7,399 nucleotides of DNA from assembly GCA_031430035.1 (NCBI GenBank), contig JANPAS010000205.1, positions 1-7,399 on the forward strand, given 5' to 3'. A program made the position numbers and the translations under genes. This document shows, in pieces, positions 1 to 6,063 of this stretch. The notes below the pieces were generated by a model that saw only the letters and a program-made list of their open reading frames with translations, did not search any database and was not told the origin of the DNA. Position 1 is the first letter of the stretch. Every line of letters begins with the position of its first letter. Source of the stretch: JASGCK01 sp031430035 (GTDB lineage Bacteria > Pseudomonadota > Gammaproteobacteria > Burkholderiales > Burkholderiaceae_C).

Positions 1-569
1 GTGGCCTTCAAGCTGGCTGCTGTACCGCCCGAAAATGTTCCCTTCATCTTACGAACACGACCCCGCACACGCGGCGCTGGAGCGCCAAAGCGCTTGGTCA
101 TTTCGGTTTGCAGCACCAGCATGCCAAGGTCAAAAGGAATCGAGTCAAAGCCGCACGAAAACACAATGCGTGCGCCGCTGGCCTTGGCGGCGGCTTCGTG
201 CGCATCAATCATGTGGCGCATCCAAGCAGGCTCGCCGCACAGGTCCACATAATCCACGCCCGATTCGGCGCAGGCTTTGACCAGCTCATTGCCATAGAGT
301 TGATACGGCCCCACGGTGGTCAATACCAATCGCGTGCGCGCCATGAGTGCGGCCAAGCTGGCTGAGTCGGCGCTGTCAGTCACCACCAAAGGCGTGTCAG
401 CAGGTGCACCGACTTCGTCGCGCACGGCTGCCAGTTTGTCTAAGCTGCGACCACCCATCGCCCAGCGCAGGCCAGTGTCCTTGCGGGTCAGTAAATACTC
501 GATCACCAAGCGGCCTGTAAAGCCCGTAGCGCCATGTACAACGATGTCGAATTCTTTTGTTTTTGTCAT
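1..569 (-). CDS. Saccharopine dehydrogenase-like / trans-acting enoyl reductase family oxidoreductase (3' end beyond window)
   Basis: Translation leftward from the ATG at 569-567 gives 189 residues and an open frame to the window edge, about half of the usual ~400 residues. The start MTKTKEFDIVVHGATGFTGR carries a Rossmann dinucleotide-binding glycine motif (GATGFTG, residues 13-19). Downstream are TTVGPYQLYG (84-93), YVDLCGEPAWM (107-117), FSCGFDSIPFDLG (137-149) and SGGT (180-183), all typical of the saccharopine dehydrogenase-like family that includes mycobacterial trans-acting enoyl reductases. A GGAG ribosome binding site lies 6 nt before the ATG, supporting this start. Family members are NAD(P)-dependent oxidoreductases, often with unknown substrates; a genuine lysine-pathway saccharopine dehydrogenase is unlikely given the FSCGFDSIPFDLG segment. 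It is divergent from the TPR gene. The substrate cannot be deduced, and the C-terminal half is not visible. Confidence 0.88.
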   Translation of the reverse strand, partial: MTKTKEFDIVVHGATGFTGRLVIEYLLTRKDTGLRWAMGGRSLDKLAAVRDEVGAPADTPLVVTDSADSASLAALMARTRLVLTTVGPYQLYGNELVKACAESGVDYVDLCGEPAWMRHMIDAHEAAAKASGARIVFSCGFDSIPFDLGMLVLQTEMTKRFGAPAPRVRGRVRKMKGTFSGGTAASLKA

Positions 570-656
570 GTGGGTCTCCGATTGAAATGTAAGGTTCTAT
601 TTGTACTCTAAGAATAGGGAGGTGTTATCCTAGATTGAACGAGGAGGTAAAACCAA
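570..656. promoter_or_regulatory. Divergent promoter region between the oxidoreductase and the TPR protein
   Basis: This 87-bp gap separates two divergent starts, so both promoters should lie here. Candidate plus-strand elements are TTGTAC (601-606) and TATCCT (626-631), with a long 19-nt spacing. Candidate minus-strand elements are ATAACA (628-623) and TACAAA (605-600), spaced 17 nt. All are weak matches and are inferences only. The plus-strand gene has a strong Shine-Dalgarno, AGGAGGT at 642-648, 8 nt before its ATG. No convincing operator or riboswitch is visible. Confidence 0.35.
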
Positions 657-2057
657 ATGAATGACCCCAGTAAATTTTCGCAATGGTTAGATAAATTTAA
701 ACACATCAAGCACATCAAGGCCATCGTCGTGGCGCTGGCAGGCGGCGGCGCTGTTTTGAGTGGTTTGGTAGGCTATTGGACGACTTATCAAACCTTCAAG
801 GATGGAGCGACACACTCCATCACGACTGCGGTACCCGCAAACAGATCTGCTCTGTCCATTTTGGTTTTGCCGTTTTCCAACCAAACAGGGGATGCGCAAA
901 AAGCCTATATCGCCGATGCGCTGACCACCAGCATGACGTCGGACTTATCGCGCATTCGCGATGCCTACGTCATCCCTACTGCAACGGCGCTTATCTACAA
1001 AGATAAAGCGATGGCTGTGCAGCAAGTAGGCAAAGATGCCGGTGTGCGATTTGTGTTGCAAGGCGGCGTGCTCAGCAGTGGCGAGACCATACGCATTAGC
1101 GTCCAGCTTGCCGATACGCAAACGGGAGCGCAGTTGTGGAGTGATACTTTTACGGGTGAGGTGACAGATTTGTTTGCGCTGCAAGACAAGGTCACCACTG
1201 CGGTGGTCAATAGTATTGGTCGCGAAATGGTGGTGGTGGTAGCGCGCGAGAGTGAGACACGCAAGAGCTCGCCGAAGGCGGCTGATTTGATGCTTCGTGC
1301 ACGGGCAATGTTTTTGCAACCGCAGTCACTTAAAAACCTTCAGCAAATCGAGGAGTGGTATCGCCAGGTGCTGGTGCTAGAGCCGAATAATGCTGGCGCG
1401 ATATTTGGACTGGGGCGGGCATTAACACTACAGGCGTTTAATTTTGGACGTCAACTCACCCCAGAAGTCAAAGAACAGAAGTTTTCGGAAGGGCGCGAAC
1501 TCAATTTAAAAAGTAAAGAGCTTGACCCTAATAATCCAAACATTTACGCGATGTTTTCTTTGTATGCTGTCACGCATAACGACTACGATGGACATCTACG
1601 CGGATCTGAAAATTGGCTCACTTTGGATCCAAAAAATCCAATGGCGTATAACTTTGTTGCAAACGCGCTTCTCAATGGTGGCAAGCCTAAACCAGCGATT
1701 GCACTTCTCAATCAGGCAGTTAGTATGGACACAAAACATACGCCTGAACAAATATTGTTCGGCATGAATCGTGCGCATTTCATCTTGGGTGACAATGATG
1801 CGGCGATCGCATGGGGGCAGAAGGCGTTAGAGGCAAATAGGCAGCTGACAGATACATACCCCTATTTGGCAATGGCCTATGCTCTTAAAGGAGACGATGC
1901 CAAAGCACGCGCTACGGTAGCTGATTTGTTAAAAATTAATCCCAACTTTAAATTGACGGAATTTAGAAAACCGATGCCCTCATCGCCCGCTGCGTACAAG
2001 GAGTGGTTTGAGAAGAAGTACCTGCCAGCGGCTCGCAAAGCAGGATTGCCAGAGTAA
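657..2057 (+). CDS. Membrane-anchored FlgO/TolB-N-like domain protein with TPR-like repeats (cyclase-less)
   Basis: The 466-residue product starts at an ATG preceded by the strong ribosome binding site AGGAGGT. A short basic N-terminus is followed by one hydrophobic segment (about 22-44, AIVVALAGGGAVLSGLVGYW), predicting a single-pass inner-membrane anchor. Residues 66-190 match the FlgO/TolB-N-like module found with TPRs in class III adenylate cyclases and CadC-like regulators: ILVLPFSNQTGDAQKAYIADALT, then FVLQGGVLSSGETIRISVQL and GAQLWSDTFTGEVTDLFALQD. From about 207 to 430 are helical TPR-like repeats, including AIFGLGRAL, YNFVANALLNGGKPKPAIALLNQAV and YLAMAYALKGDDAKARATVADLLKINPN. The tail YLPAARKAGLPE is common in the TPR part of those cyclases. 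No nucleotide-cyclase or DNA-binding domain is present, so it probably acts as a protein-interaction scaffold or sensor. Its partner is unknown. The second half looks more A/T-rich than the first. Confidence 0.85.
   Translation: MNDPSKFSQWLDKFKHIKHIKAIVVALAGGGAVLSGLVGYWTTYQTFKDGATHSITTAVPANRSALSILVLPFSNQTGDAQKAYIADALTTSMTSDLSRIRDAYVIPTATALIYKDKAMAVQQVGKDAGVRFVLQGGVLSSGETIRISVQLADTQTGAQLWSDTFTGEVTDLFALQDKVTTAVVNSIGREMVVVVARESETRKSSPKAADLMLRARAMFLQPQSLKNLQQIEEWYRQVLVLEPNNAGAIFGLGRALTLQAFNFGRQLTPEVKEQKFSEGRELNLKSKELDPNNPNIYAMFSLYAVTHNDYDGHLRGSENWLTLDPKNPMAYNFVANALLNGGKPKPAIALLNQAVSMDTKHTPEQILFGMNRAHFILGDNDAAIAWGQKALEANRQLTDTYPYLAMAYALKGDDAKARATVADLLKINPNFKLTEFRKPMPSSPAAYKEWFEKKYLPAARKAGLPE
702..719 (+). 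repeat. 9-bp tandem duplication in the TPR gene
   Basis: CACATCAAG occurs twice in direct succession and encodes the repeated residues HIK-HIK just before the membrane segment. Its length is a multiple of three, so gain or loss of a copy would keep the frame and change only the basic juxtamembrane stretch. It may simply be a small slippage duplication. Confidence 0.7.
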
Positions 2058-2061
2058 AGAG

Positions 2062-2083
2062 ATATTCTTTACCGAAGGAATAT
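2062..2083. terminator. Weak hairpin between the TPR gene and ssrA (possible terminator)
   Basis: ATATTC (2062-2067) and GAATAT (2078-2083) form a 6-bp stem, extendable across one mismatch by TT/AA around a short loop. It sits 5 nt after the TPR stop codon and just beyond the tmRNA 3' end, overlapping the terminal A of its CCA. On the minus strand it is followed by CTCTTTAC rather than a clean T run. It is A/T-rich and weak. A role in ending or processing pre-tmRNA, or in stopping both convergent transcripts, is an inference. Confidence 0.3.
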
Positions 2084-2467
2084 GGTGGAGCTGGGGGGAT
2101 TTGAACCCCCGTCCGCAAGACTTTTTCGCACAGTTCTACATGTTTAGTCGTCTGATTTAGATCTCGCTTACCTTGTCGCGCAGCAACACGCTACAGGGTT
2201 CGCCAGCGTCCTATTTTCTCAACCACATCTAAGGCGCCCAGATGTGATCCAGCCGATAAGAATGACTCCACAGCCTGGACGATTTATTGCTAAATCACCC
2301 TTGCCCAGCCCATCGGCCTGCTGTTGTAGAGCTCACAAGCAATTAAGCTGCGAGTGCGAAACGTTCGTCGTTTGCAGTTAGTTTTTTGAATCGATTTTTA
2401 CGAGCGTGAATCAAGCTCGACATGCCCTGCTGCGCGTCCGTACTCACGTCGAAACCAGTGCAGCCCC
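2083..2467 (-). ncRNA. ssrA: tmRNA (one-piece), trans-translation ribosome rescue
   Basis: The 385-nt gene encodes the RNA that rescues stalled ribosomes and tags nascent proteins for proteolysis, working with SmpB (not in this window). The 5' end GGGGCTG (2467-2461) pairs with CAGCTCC (2093-2087) as a 7-bp acceptor stem, followed by discriminator A and an encoded CCA (2085-2083). The third pair is G·U, the alanyl-tRNA synthetase identity element. The T arm is GGGGG-TTCAAAT-CCCCC (2110-2094), and the tRNA-like 5' part contains CTGGTTTCGACG. The internal reading frame gives ANDERFALAA then TAA. Further hairpins fit the pseudoknot region: GATTTA-GCAA-TAAATC (2296-2281) and CACATCT/AGATGTG (2246-2224). 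The 5'-to-3' order is standard, not the permuted two-piece form known from some betaproteobacteria. Ends were set from the acceptor pairing; the precursor is probably longer and trimmed by RNase P. Confidence 0.97.
2343..2375 (-). other. tmRNA tag-peptide reading frame (ANDERFALAA)
   Basis: The resume codon GCA (2375-2373) is followed by AAC GAC GAA CGT TTC GCA CTC GCA GCT and TAA (2345-2343). The tag is ANDERFALAA, preceded in the finished protein by the alanine carried on the tmRNA. It keeps the C-terminal LAA degron read by ClpXP and the N-terminal AND(E) typical of proteobacteria; the E. coli tag is ANDENYALAA. The frame is inside ssrA and has no independent start codon. Confidence 0.95.
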
Positions 2468-2476
2468 AGAAGGTTG

Positions 2477-2482
2477 ATTCTA
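2477..2482 (-). promoter_or_regulatory. Candidate -10 box of ssrA
   Basis: On the minus strand TAGAAT (5/6 to TATAAT) ends 10 nt before the mature tmRNA 5' end at 2467, so transcription would start at or slightly upstream of it, with RNase P trimming any leader. No good -35 is found 16-18 nt upstream. That position (about 2498-2506) falls inside the perfect inverted repeat TGTCCGC-TCAT-GCGGACA (2497-2514). The promoter may therefore be weak, factor-dependent or located elsewhere; icd read-through is another option. Confidence 0.45.
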
Positions 2483-2483
2483 A

Positions 2484-2612
2484 GGGACAACCCCTTTGTC
2501 CGCTCATGCGGACATTTCCCCTACTTCGCAGGGGCAACCAAAACCATGGTTCTGGACTTGGTCGCCCCTATGCAATAGGGGAGATGCCCGAAGGGCAGAG
2601 GGGTCAGACCCC
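2484..2612. repeat. Hairpin-rich imperfect inverted repeat (BIME/MITE-like) between icd and ssrA
   Basis: Two arms, 2484-2541 and 2558-2612, are imperfect reverse complements (39 of 50 gap-free aligned positions by hand) around a 16-nt centre containing AACCATGGTT (2542-2551). Each arm holds the same series of hairpins. The outer ones are GGG..CCC (2484-2494) and GGGGTC-A-GACCCC (2600-2612). The middle ones are TGTCCGC-TCAT-GCGGACA (2497-2514) and TGCCC-GAA-GGGCA (2585-2597). The inner ones are 17-mers, CCCCTACTTCGCAGGGG (2518-2534) and CCCCTATGCAATAGGGG (2565-2581). The inner arms can alternatively pair with each other (2531-2541 with 2558-2568, one mismatch). In the middle hairpins a T-A pair in one arm is a C-G pair in the other, so pairing is preserved. 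GGGGTC/GACCCC palindromes are familiar from REP-type repeats. No flanking target duplication was seen, and copy number elsewhere is unknown. The right hairpin includes the last two icd codons and its stop. Confidence 0.72.
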
Positions 2613-4835
2613 AGCAAGCGCTGCGTTAAACGTCGCGCTTGGACGCATGATCGCCGCCATCTTGGCAGGATCGGGCATGTAGTAGCCACCAATATCGACG
2701 GGCTTGCCTTGCACGGCGTTTAGCTCATCAACAATTTTTTGCTCGTTGGTTGCCAACGCTTTGGCTAGTGGTGCAAAGTGCGCTGCCAGCGCTGCGTCCT
2801 CGGTCTGCGCGGCCAAGGCTTCAGCCCAGTACATGGCAAGATAGAAGTGGCTGCCGCGGTTGTCCAATTGGCCTGTGCGTGTTTTTGGCCCTTTGTCGAG
2901 CTCTAACAATTTGCCAGTGGCTGCATCCAAGGTTTTGGCCAATAAGACGGCTTTGGTGTTACCCGTTTTGATGCCCAAATCTTCCATACTGACGGCCAGT
3001 GCCAAGAACTCACCCAAGCTATCCCAGCGCAGGTGATTCTCTTCCACCAGTTGCTGCACATGCTTAGGCGCAGAACCACCCGCGCCCGTTTCGTACATGC
3101 CGCCGCCAGCCATCAGGGGCACGATGGACAGCATCTTGGCGCTGGTACCCAGCTCCATGATCGGGAAGAGGTCGGTCAGGTAGTCGCGCAGGATGTTGCC
3201 TGTGGCCGAAATGGTGTCTAGACCACGTGCCACCCGCTCTAGCGTAAAGCGCATGGCGCGCACTTGGCTCATGATTTGGATATCGAGTCCTGCTGTGTTG
3301 TGCTCGTGCAAATACATCTTGACCTTGGTAATGAGCTGCGCTTCGTGCGGACGGTATTGATCTAACCAAAACACCACAGGCATGCCTGAGTTACGCGCGC
3401 GCGTGACGGCCAGCTTGACCCAGTCGCGAATCGCGGCATCTTTGACTTGGCACATGCGCCAGATGTCGCCCGTTTCAACTTCTTCACTGAGCAGTACTTC
3501 GCCTGTAGCGATATCCACGATGTTGGCGGTGCCGCCTTCCGTGAGTTCAAACGTCTTGTCGTGTGAGCCGTATTCTTCGGCTTGCTGTGCCATCAATCCT
3601 ACGTTGGGTACGGTGCCCATGGTTTTAGGATCGAACGCGCCGTGCCATTTGCAAAAATTAATGATCTCTTGGTAAATGCGGGCAAAAGTGGATTCAGGCA
3701 TCACGGCCTTCACGTCTTTCAGGCGACCATCTGCACCCCACATCTTGCCGCCGTTTCTAATCATGGCGGGCATGGAGGCATCCACAATCACATCGTTGGG
3801 CGAATGGAAGTTGGTGATGCCTTTGGCGGAATCGACCATGGCGAGCTCTGGACGGCCTTCGTGGCAAGCGTGCAAATCGCGCTTGATTTCGTCTTGCTTG
3901 GACTGGGGCAGCGTTGCGATCTTGTTGTAAAGATCAACCATCCCGTTATTGACATTGACACCTAATTGGTCAAAGAGCTTGCCGTGCTTGTCAAAAGCAT
4001 CTTTGTAAAAAATCTTGACGCAATGACCAAACACGATGGGGTGCGAGACCTTCATCATGGTGGCTTTGACGTGCAGCGAGAACATCACGCCTGTGTCGTA
4101 AGCGTCCTCAATTTCTTTGGTGTAGAACTCGACGAGCGCTTTTTTGCTCATGTACATGCTGTCGATCACTTCGCGGTCTAACAGCGATACTTTTTCTTTG
4201 AGCACAATGGTTTTGCCGCCCGTCGTCACCAGCTCCATACGCACGTCACGTGCGCGGTCTAGCGTCATGGATTTTTCGCCGTGATAGAAATCGCCCGCGT
4301 GCATGTGTGAGACGTGCGAGCGCGAGGCTTGGCTCCAATCGGCCATGCTGTGCGGATTTTTGCGGGCGTACTCTTTAACCGCCTTAGGTGCGCGGCGGTC
4401 GGAGTTACCCTCGCGAAGCACAGGGTTGACGGCACTGCCCACGCAGCGGTTGTATTTAGCGCGAATGGCTTTTTCCTCGTCTGTTTTAGGCGTTTCTGGA
4501 TAGTCAGGAATGGCGTAGCCCTTGCCTTGCAGCTCTTTAATGGCGCTCATCAATTGGCCCACCGAGGCACTGATGTTTGGCAATTTGATGATGTTGGTGC
4601 TGGCCAAGTGCGTTAGTTTGCCCAGTTCGGCTAAGGTATCAGGCACTTTTTGCTCGGGCTTTAAGCACTCAGGAAACTGCGCCAACGCACGTGCGGCTAC
4701 CGAGATGTCGCTCTCGGCCACTTCAATCCCCGCAGGCGCAGCAAAGGTGCGGATGATGGGCAAGAGTGAGCTGGTGGCCAGCAAGGGGGCTTCGTCTGTA
4801 AGTGTGTAGATGATTTTTGATTTGCTGGCAGCCAT
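2604..4835 (-). CDS. icd: Monomeric NADP-dependent isocitrate dehydrogenase
   Basis: This TCA-cycle enzyme oxidatively decarboxylates isocitrate to 2-oxoglutarate with NADP and Mg/Mn in the cytoplasm. The 743-residue length fits the large single-chain IDH-II family (about 740), unrelated in length to the ~417-residue dimeric enzyme. Family signatures are NIIKLPNISAS (81-91), GSAVNPVLREGNSDRR (133-148), LHVKATMMKVSHP (254-266), VDASMPAMIRNGGKMW (351-366), EYGSHDKTFE (421-430), TGNILRDYLTDLFPI (545-559) and NRGSHFYLAMYW (659-670). By comparison with the Azotobacter enzyme (recalled numbering, offset 2-3), the expected residues are present: S134, K257, Y422 and R550 for substrate, D352, D551 and D555 for metal, H592 and R603 for NADP. 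The start chosen is MAASKSKIIYTLTDE, with AGGA 5 nt upstream. An in-frame extension to 4967 is rejected because it invades the divergent transporter. The last two codons and stop lie in a palindrome. Confidence 0.97.
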   Translation of the reverse strand: MAASKSKIIYTLTDEAPLLATSSLLPIIRTFAAPAGIEVAESDISVAARALAQFPECLKPEQKVPDTLAELGKLTHLASTNIIKLPNISASVGQLMSAIKELQGKGYAIPDYPETPKTDEEKAIRAKYNRCVGSAVNPVLREGNSDRRAPKAVKEYARKNPHSMADWSQASRSHVSHMHAGDFYHGEKSMTLDRARDVRMELVTTGGKTIVLKEKVSLLDREVIDSMYMSKKALVEFYTKEIEDAYDTGVMFSLHVKATMMKVSHPIVFGHCVKIFYKDAFDKHGKLFDQLGVNVNNGMVDLYNKIATLPQSKQDEIKRDLHACHEGRPELAMVDSAKGITNFHSPNDVIVDASMPAMIRNGGKMWGADGRLKDVKAVMPESTFARIYQEIINFCKWHGAFDPKTMGTVPNVGLMAQQAEEYGSHDKTFELTEGGTANIVDIATGEVLLSEEVETGDIWRMCQVKDAAIRDWVKLAVTRARNSGMPVVFWLDQYRPHEAQLITKVKMYLHEHNTAGLDIQIMSQVRAMRFTLERVARGLDTISATGNILRDYLTDLFPIMELGTSAKMLSIVPLMAGGGMYETGAGGSAPKHVQQLVEENHLRWDSLGEFLALAVSMEDLGIKTGNTKAVLLAKTLDAATGKLLELDKGPKTRTGQLDNRGSHFYLAMYWAEALAAQTEDAALAAHFAPLAKALATNEQKIVDELNAVQGKPVDIGGYYMPDPAKMAAIMRPSATFNAALAGV

Positions 4836-4902
4836 GACGATCCTAAGAATGGTGAAATTGAGATGCCCTATTTTATCTGTTCTCGCGACTAGACTCCTAT
4901 AT
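4836..4902. promoter_or_regulatory. Divergent promoter region between icd and the MFS transporter
   Basis: This 67-bp gap separates two divergent starts. For icd, the minus strand has a -10-like TAAAAT (4875-4870) about 34 nt before its ATG, but no matching -35 at normal spacing. A clear icd ribosome binding site, AGGA, lies just upstream of its start. For the transporter, TAGACT (4890-4895) is a -10-like hexamer 7 nt before its ATG, and no Shine-Dalgarno precedes that ATG. All promoter assignments here are weak inferences. Confidence 0.35.
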
Positions 4903-6063
4903 ATGACAAATGACTCAACTTCTTTGCGTGTTGCCGTGATCTTTGCAGCCGCCGTCGCTGTGGTCAACGGCTTTGGCCGCTTCGCGTATGCACTCCTCTT
5001 GCCTGTGATGCGAGATGATTTGCACTGGGACTATGCGCTGTCAGGTTGGCTCAACACGGCTAACTCGGCGGGCTATGGCATTGGCGCTTTGCTTGGGATG
5101 ATGCTTCTAGTCCGCACCCGGCCAGCGCTCTTATTTGTATGGGGGCTAGCGATTGCGGTAGCGACCCTGCTCTTGTGCGGGCTCACACGCGAGTTGCCCA
5201 CCATGATGTTTTTACGCTTCCTTTGCGGCGTCGGTTCGGCATGGGTATTTGCTTGCGGTGGCGCTTTGATTGCGGCCAAGTACAGCAGTGACCCCGCCAA
5301 GTCCGCTTCCGCTATTGCCATTTATTACGCAGGCGGCGGCCTTGGGATTGCGACCAGTGGCTTACTCATCTATCCTGTGCTAAACCAAGACTGGACGTGG
5401 CCTCTAGGCTGGTTGGCGCTTGGCGTGGCAGGTTTGATTTTGTCACTGTGGCCAGCAAAACTGGCGCTGCAAATTGGCGGAGCGTCCAGCTTAAAAAATA
5501 ACGAGTCCATGCCACGCAGACGCTTTCAAATCATTAGCTGGGCATACTTTCTCTTTGGTGTGGGCTACATCGTCTACCTGACGTTTGTGGTGGCGTGGCT
5601 GCGTGAGATGCGGCTAGGTAACAGCGCCGCCACACTGGTTTGGTTGGTGCTAGGCGTCGCCTGCATGGCCTCGGGCTATGTGTGGAAGGGCGTGATGGCG
5701 CGTTGGCAGCCGACCACCACCTTCGCCGCTGCCACGCTGTGCACGGCGCTGGGGACGGCTCTGCCATTGGTTTCCCAGAGCATCCCCGTCTTACTCATCT
5801 CCGCCGTACTGGTTGGCGGCTCGTTCTTTATGGCGCCAGGTGCCATGATGGCACTGGCCAGGCAGACCCTGCCGCAAAACCTATGGGCAAAAGCCATGAA
5901 CTTCTTTACCATGATTTTTGCGGTTGGCCAAGCGGCTGGCCCCGTGGCAGCTGGTTGGATCGCCGACACCTATGGCATGAATGCGGCAATGGCGGCGGGC
6001 GCTGGTGTGCTGGTACTTGCGGCGGGTTTGGCTTACAGCAGTGCCAGTAGATCAAGAGGCTGA
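4903..6063 (+). CDS. YbfB/YjiJ-family MFS transporter
   Basis: The 386-residue inner-membrane protein is rich in hydrophobic segments consistent with 11-12 transmembrane helices. The first helix and loop, VNGFGRFAYALLLPVMRDDL (21-40), followed by LNTANSAGYGIGALLG (50-65), is the hallmark of the YbfB/YjiJ branch of the major facilitator superfamily. A basic cytoplasmic loop (about 180-210, with MPRRRF at 203-208) separates the two six-helix halves. The C-terminal half includes APGAMMALARQTLP (331-344) and VGQAAGPVAAGWIADTYG (361-378). The substrate of this branch is generally unknown. The ATG at 4903 was chosen because it gives the family-like N-terminus just ahead of helix 1; an in-frame ATG at 4810 would overlap the icd coding start. 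No ribosome binding site is visible, so translation may be leaderless. The 3' end overlaps the convergent phosphatase gene by 31 bp. Confidence 0.9.
   Translation: MTNDSTSLRVAVIFAAAVAVVNGFGRFAYALLLPVMRDDLHWDYALSGWLNTANSAGYGIGALLGMMLLVRTRPALLFVWGLAIAVATLLLCGLTRELPTMMFLRFLCGVGSAWVFACGGALIAAKYSSDPAKSASAIAIYYAGGGLGIATSGLLIYPVLNQDWTWPLGWLALGVAGLILSLWPAKLALQIGGASSLKNNESMPRRRFQIISWAYFLFGVGYIVYLTFVVAWLREMRLGNSAATLVWLVLGVACMASGYVWKGVMARWQPTTTFAAATLCTALGTALPLVSQSIPVLLISAVLVGGSFFMAPGAMMALARQTLPQNLWAKAMNFFTMIFAVGQAAGPVAAGWIADTYGMNAAMAAGAGVLVLAAGLAYSSASRSRG

Noticed and set aside
1228..1242. GGTGGTGGTGGT microsatellite in the TPR gene
   Set aside because: A short run encoding VVVV; too short and in-frame to suggest phase variation.
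2083..2467. Permuted two-piece tmRNA, known in some betaproteobacteria
   Set aside because: The acceptor 5' strand, tag frame, pseudoknot region and 3' CCA occur in the standard one-piece order.
2484..2612. CRISPR array
   Set aside because: The hairpins differ in sequence and are arranged as inverted rather than direct repeats, with no regular spacers and no cas genes.
2422..2723. Open frames on both strands across the ssrA 5' part and the icd–ssrA spacer
   Set aside because: They read through tmRNA structure and hairpins, have no ribosome binding site or recognisable domain, and are explained by the RNA gene and the repeat.
2943..4616. Several open frames of 60-130 codons on the plus strand opposite icd
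   Set aside because: They are antisense shadows of a well-conserved 743-codon gene, with low-complexity compositions and no domains.
4810..4902. In-frame upstream start of the MFS transporter (ATG at 4810)
   Set aside because: It would overlap the icd start region and add 31 non-hydrophobic, non-family residues ahead of transmembrane helix 1.
4836..4967. In-frame 44-codon N-terminal extension of icd (ATG at 4967)
   Set aside because: It crosses the whole divergent gap and runs into the transporter start. The MAASKSK start at 4835 has an AGGA ribosome binding site and gives the family-like N-terminus and length.
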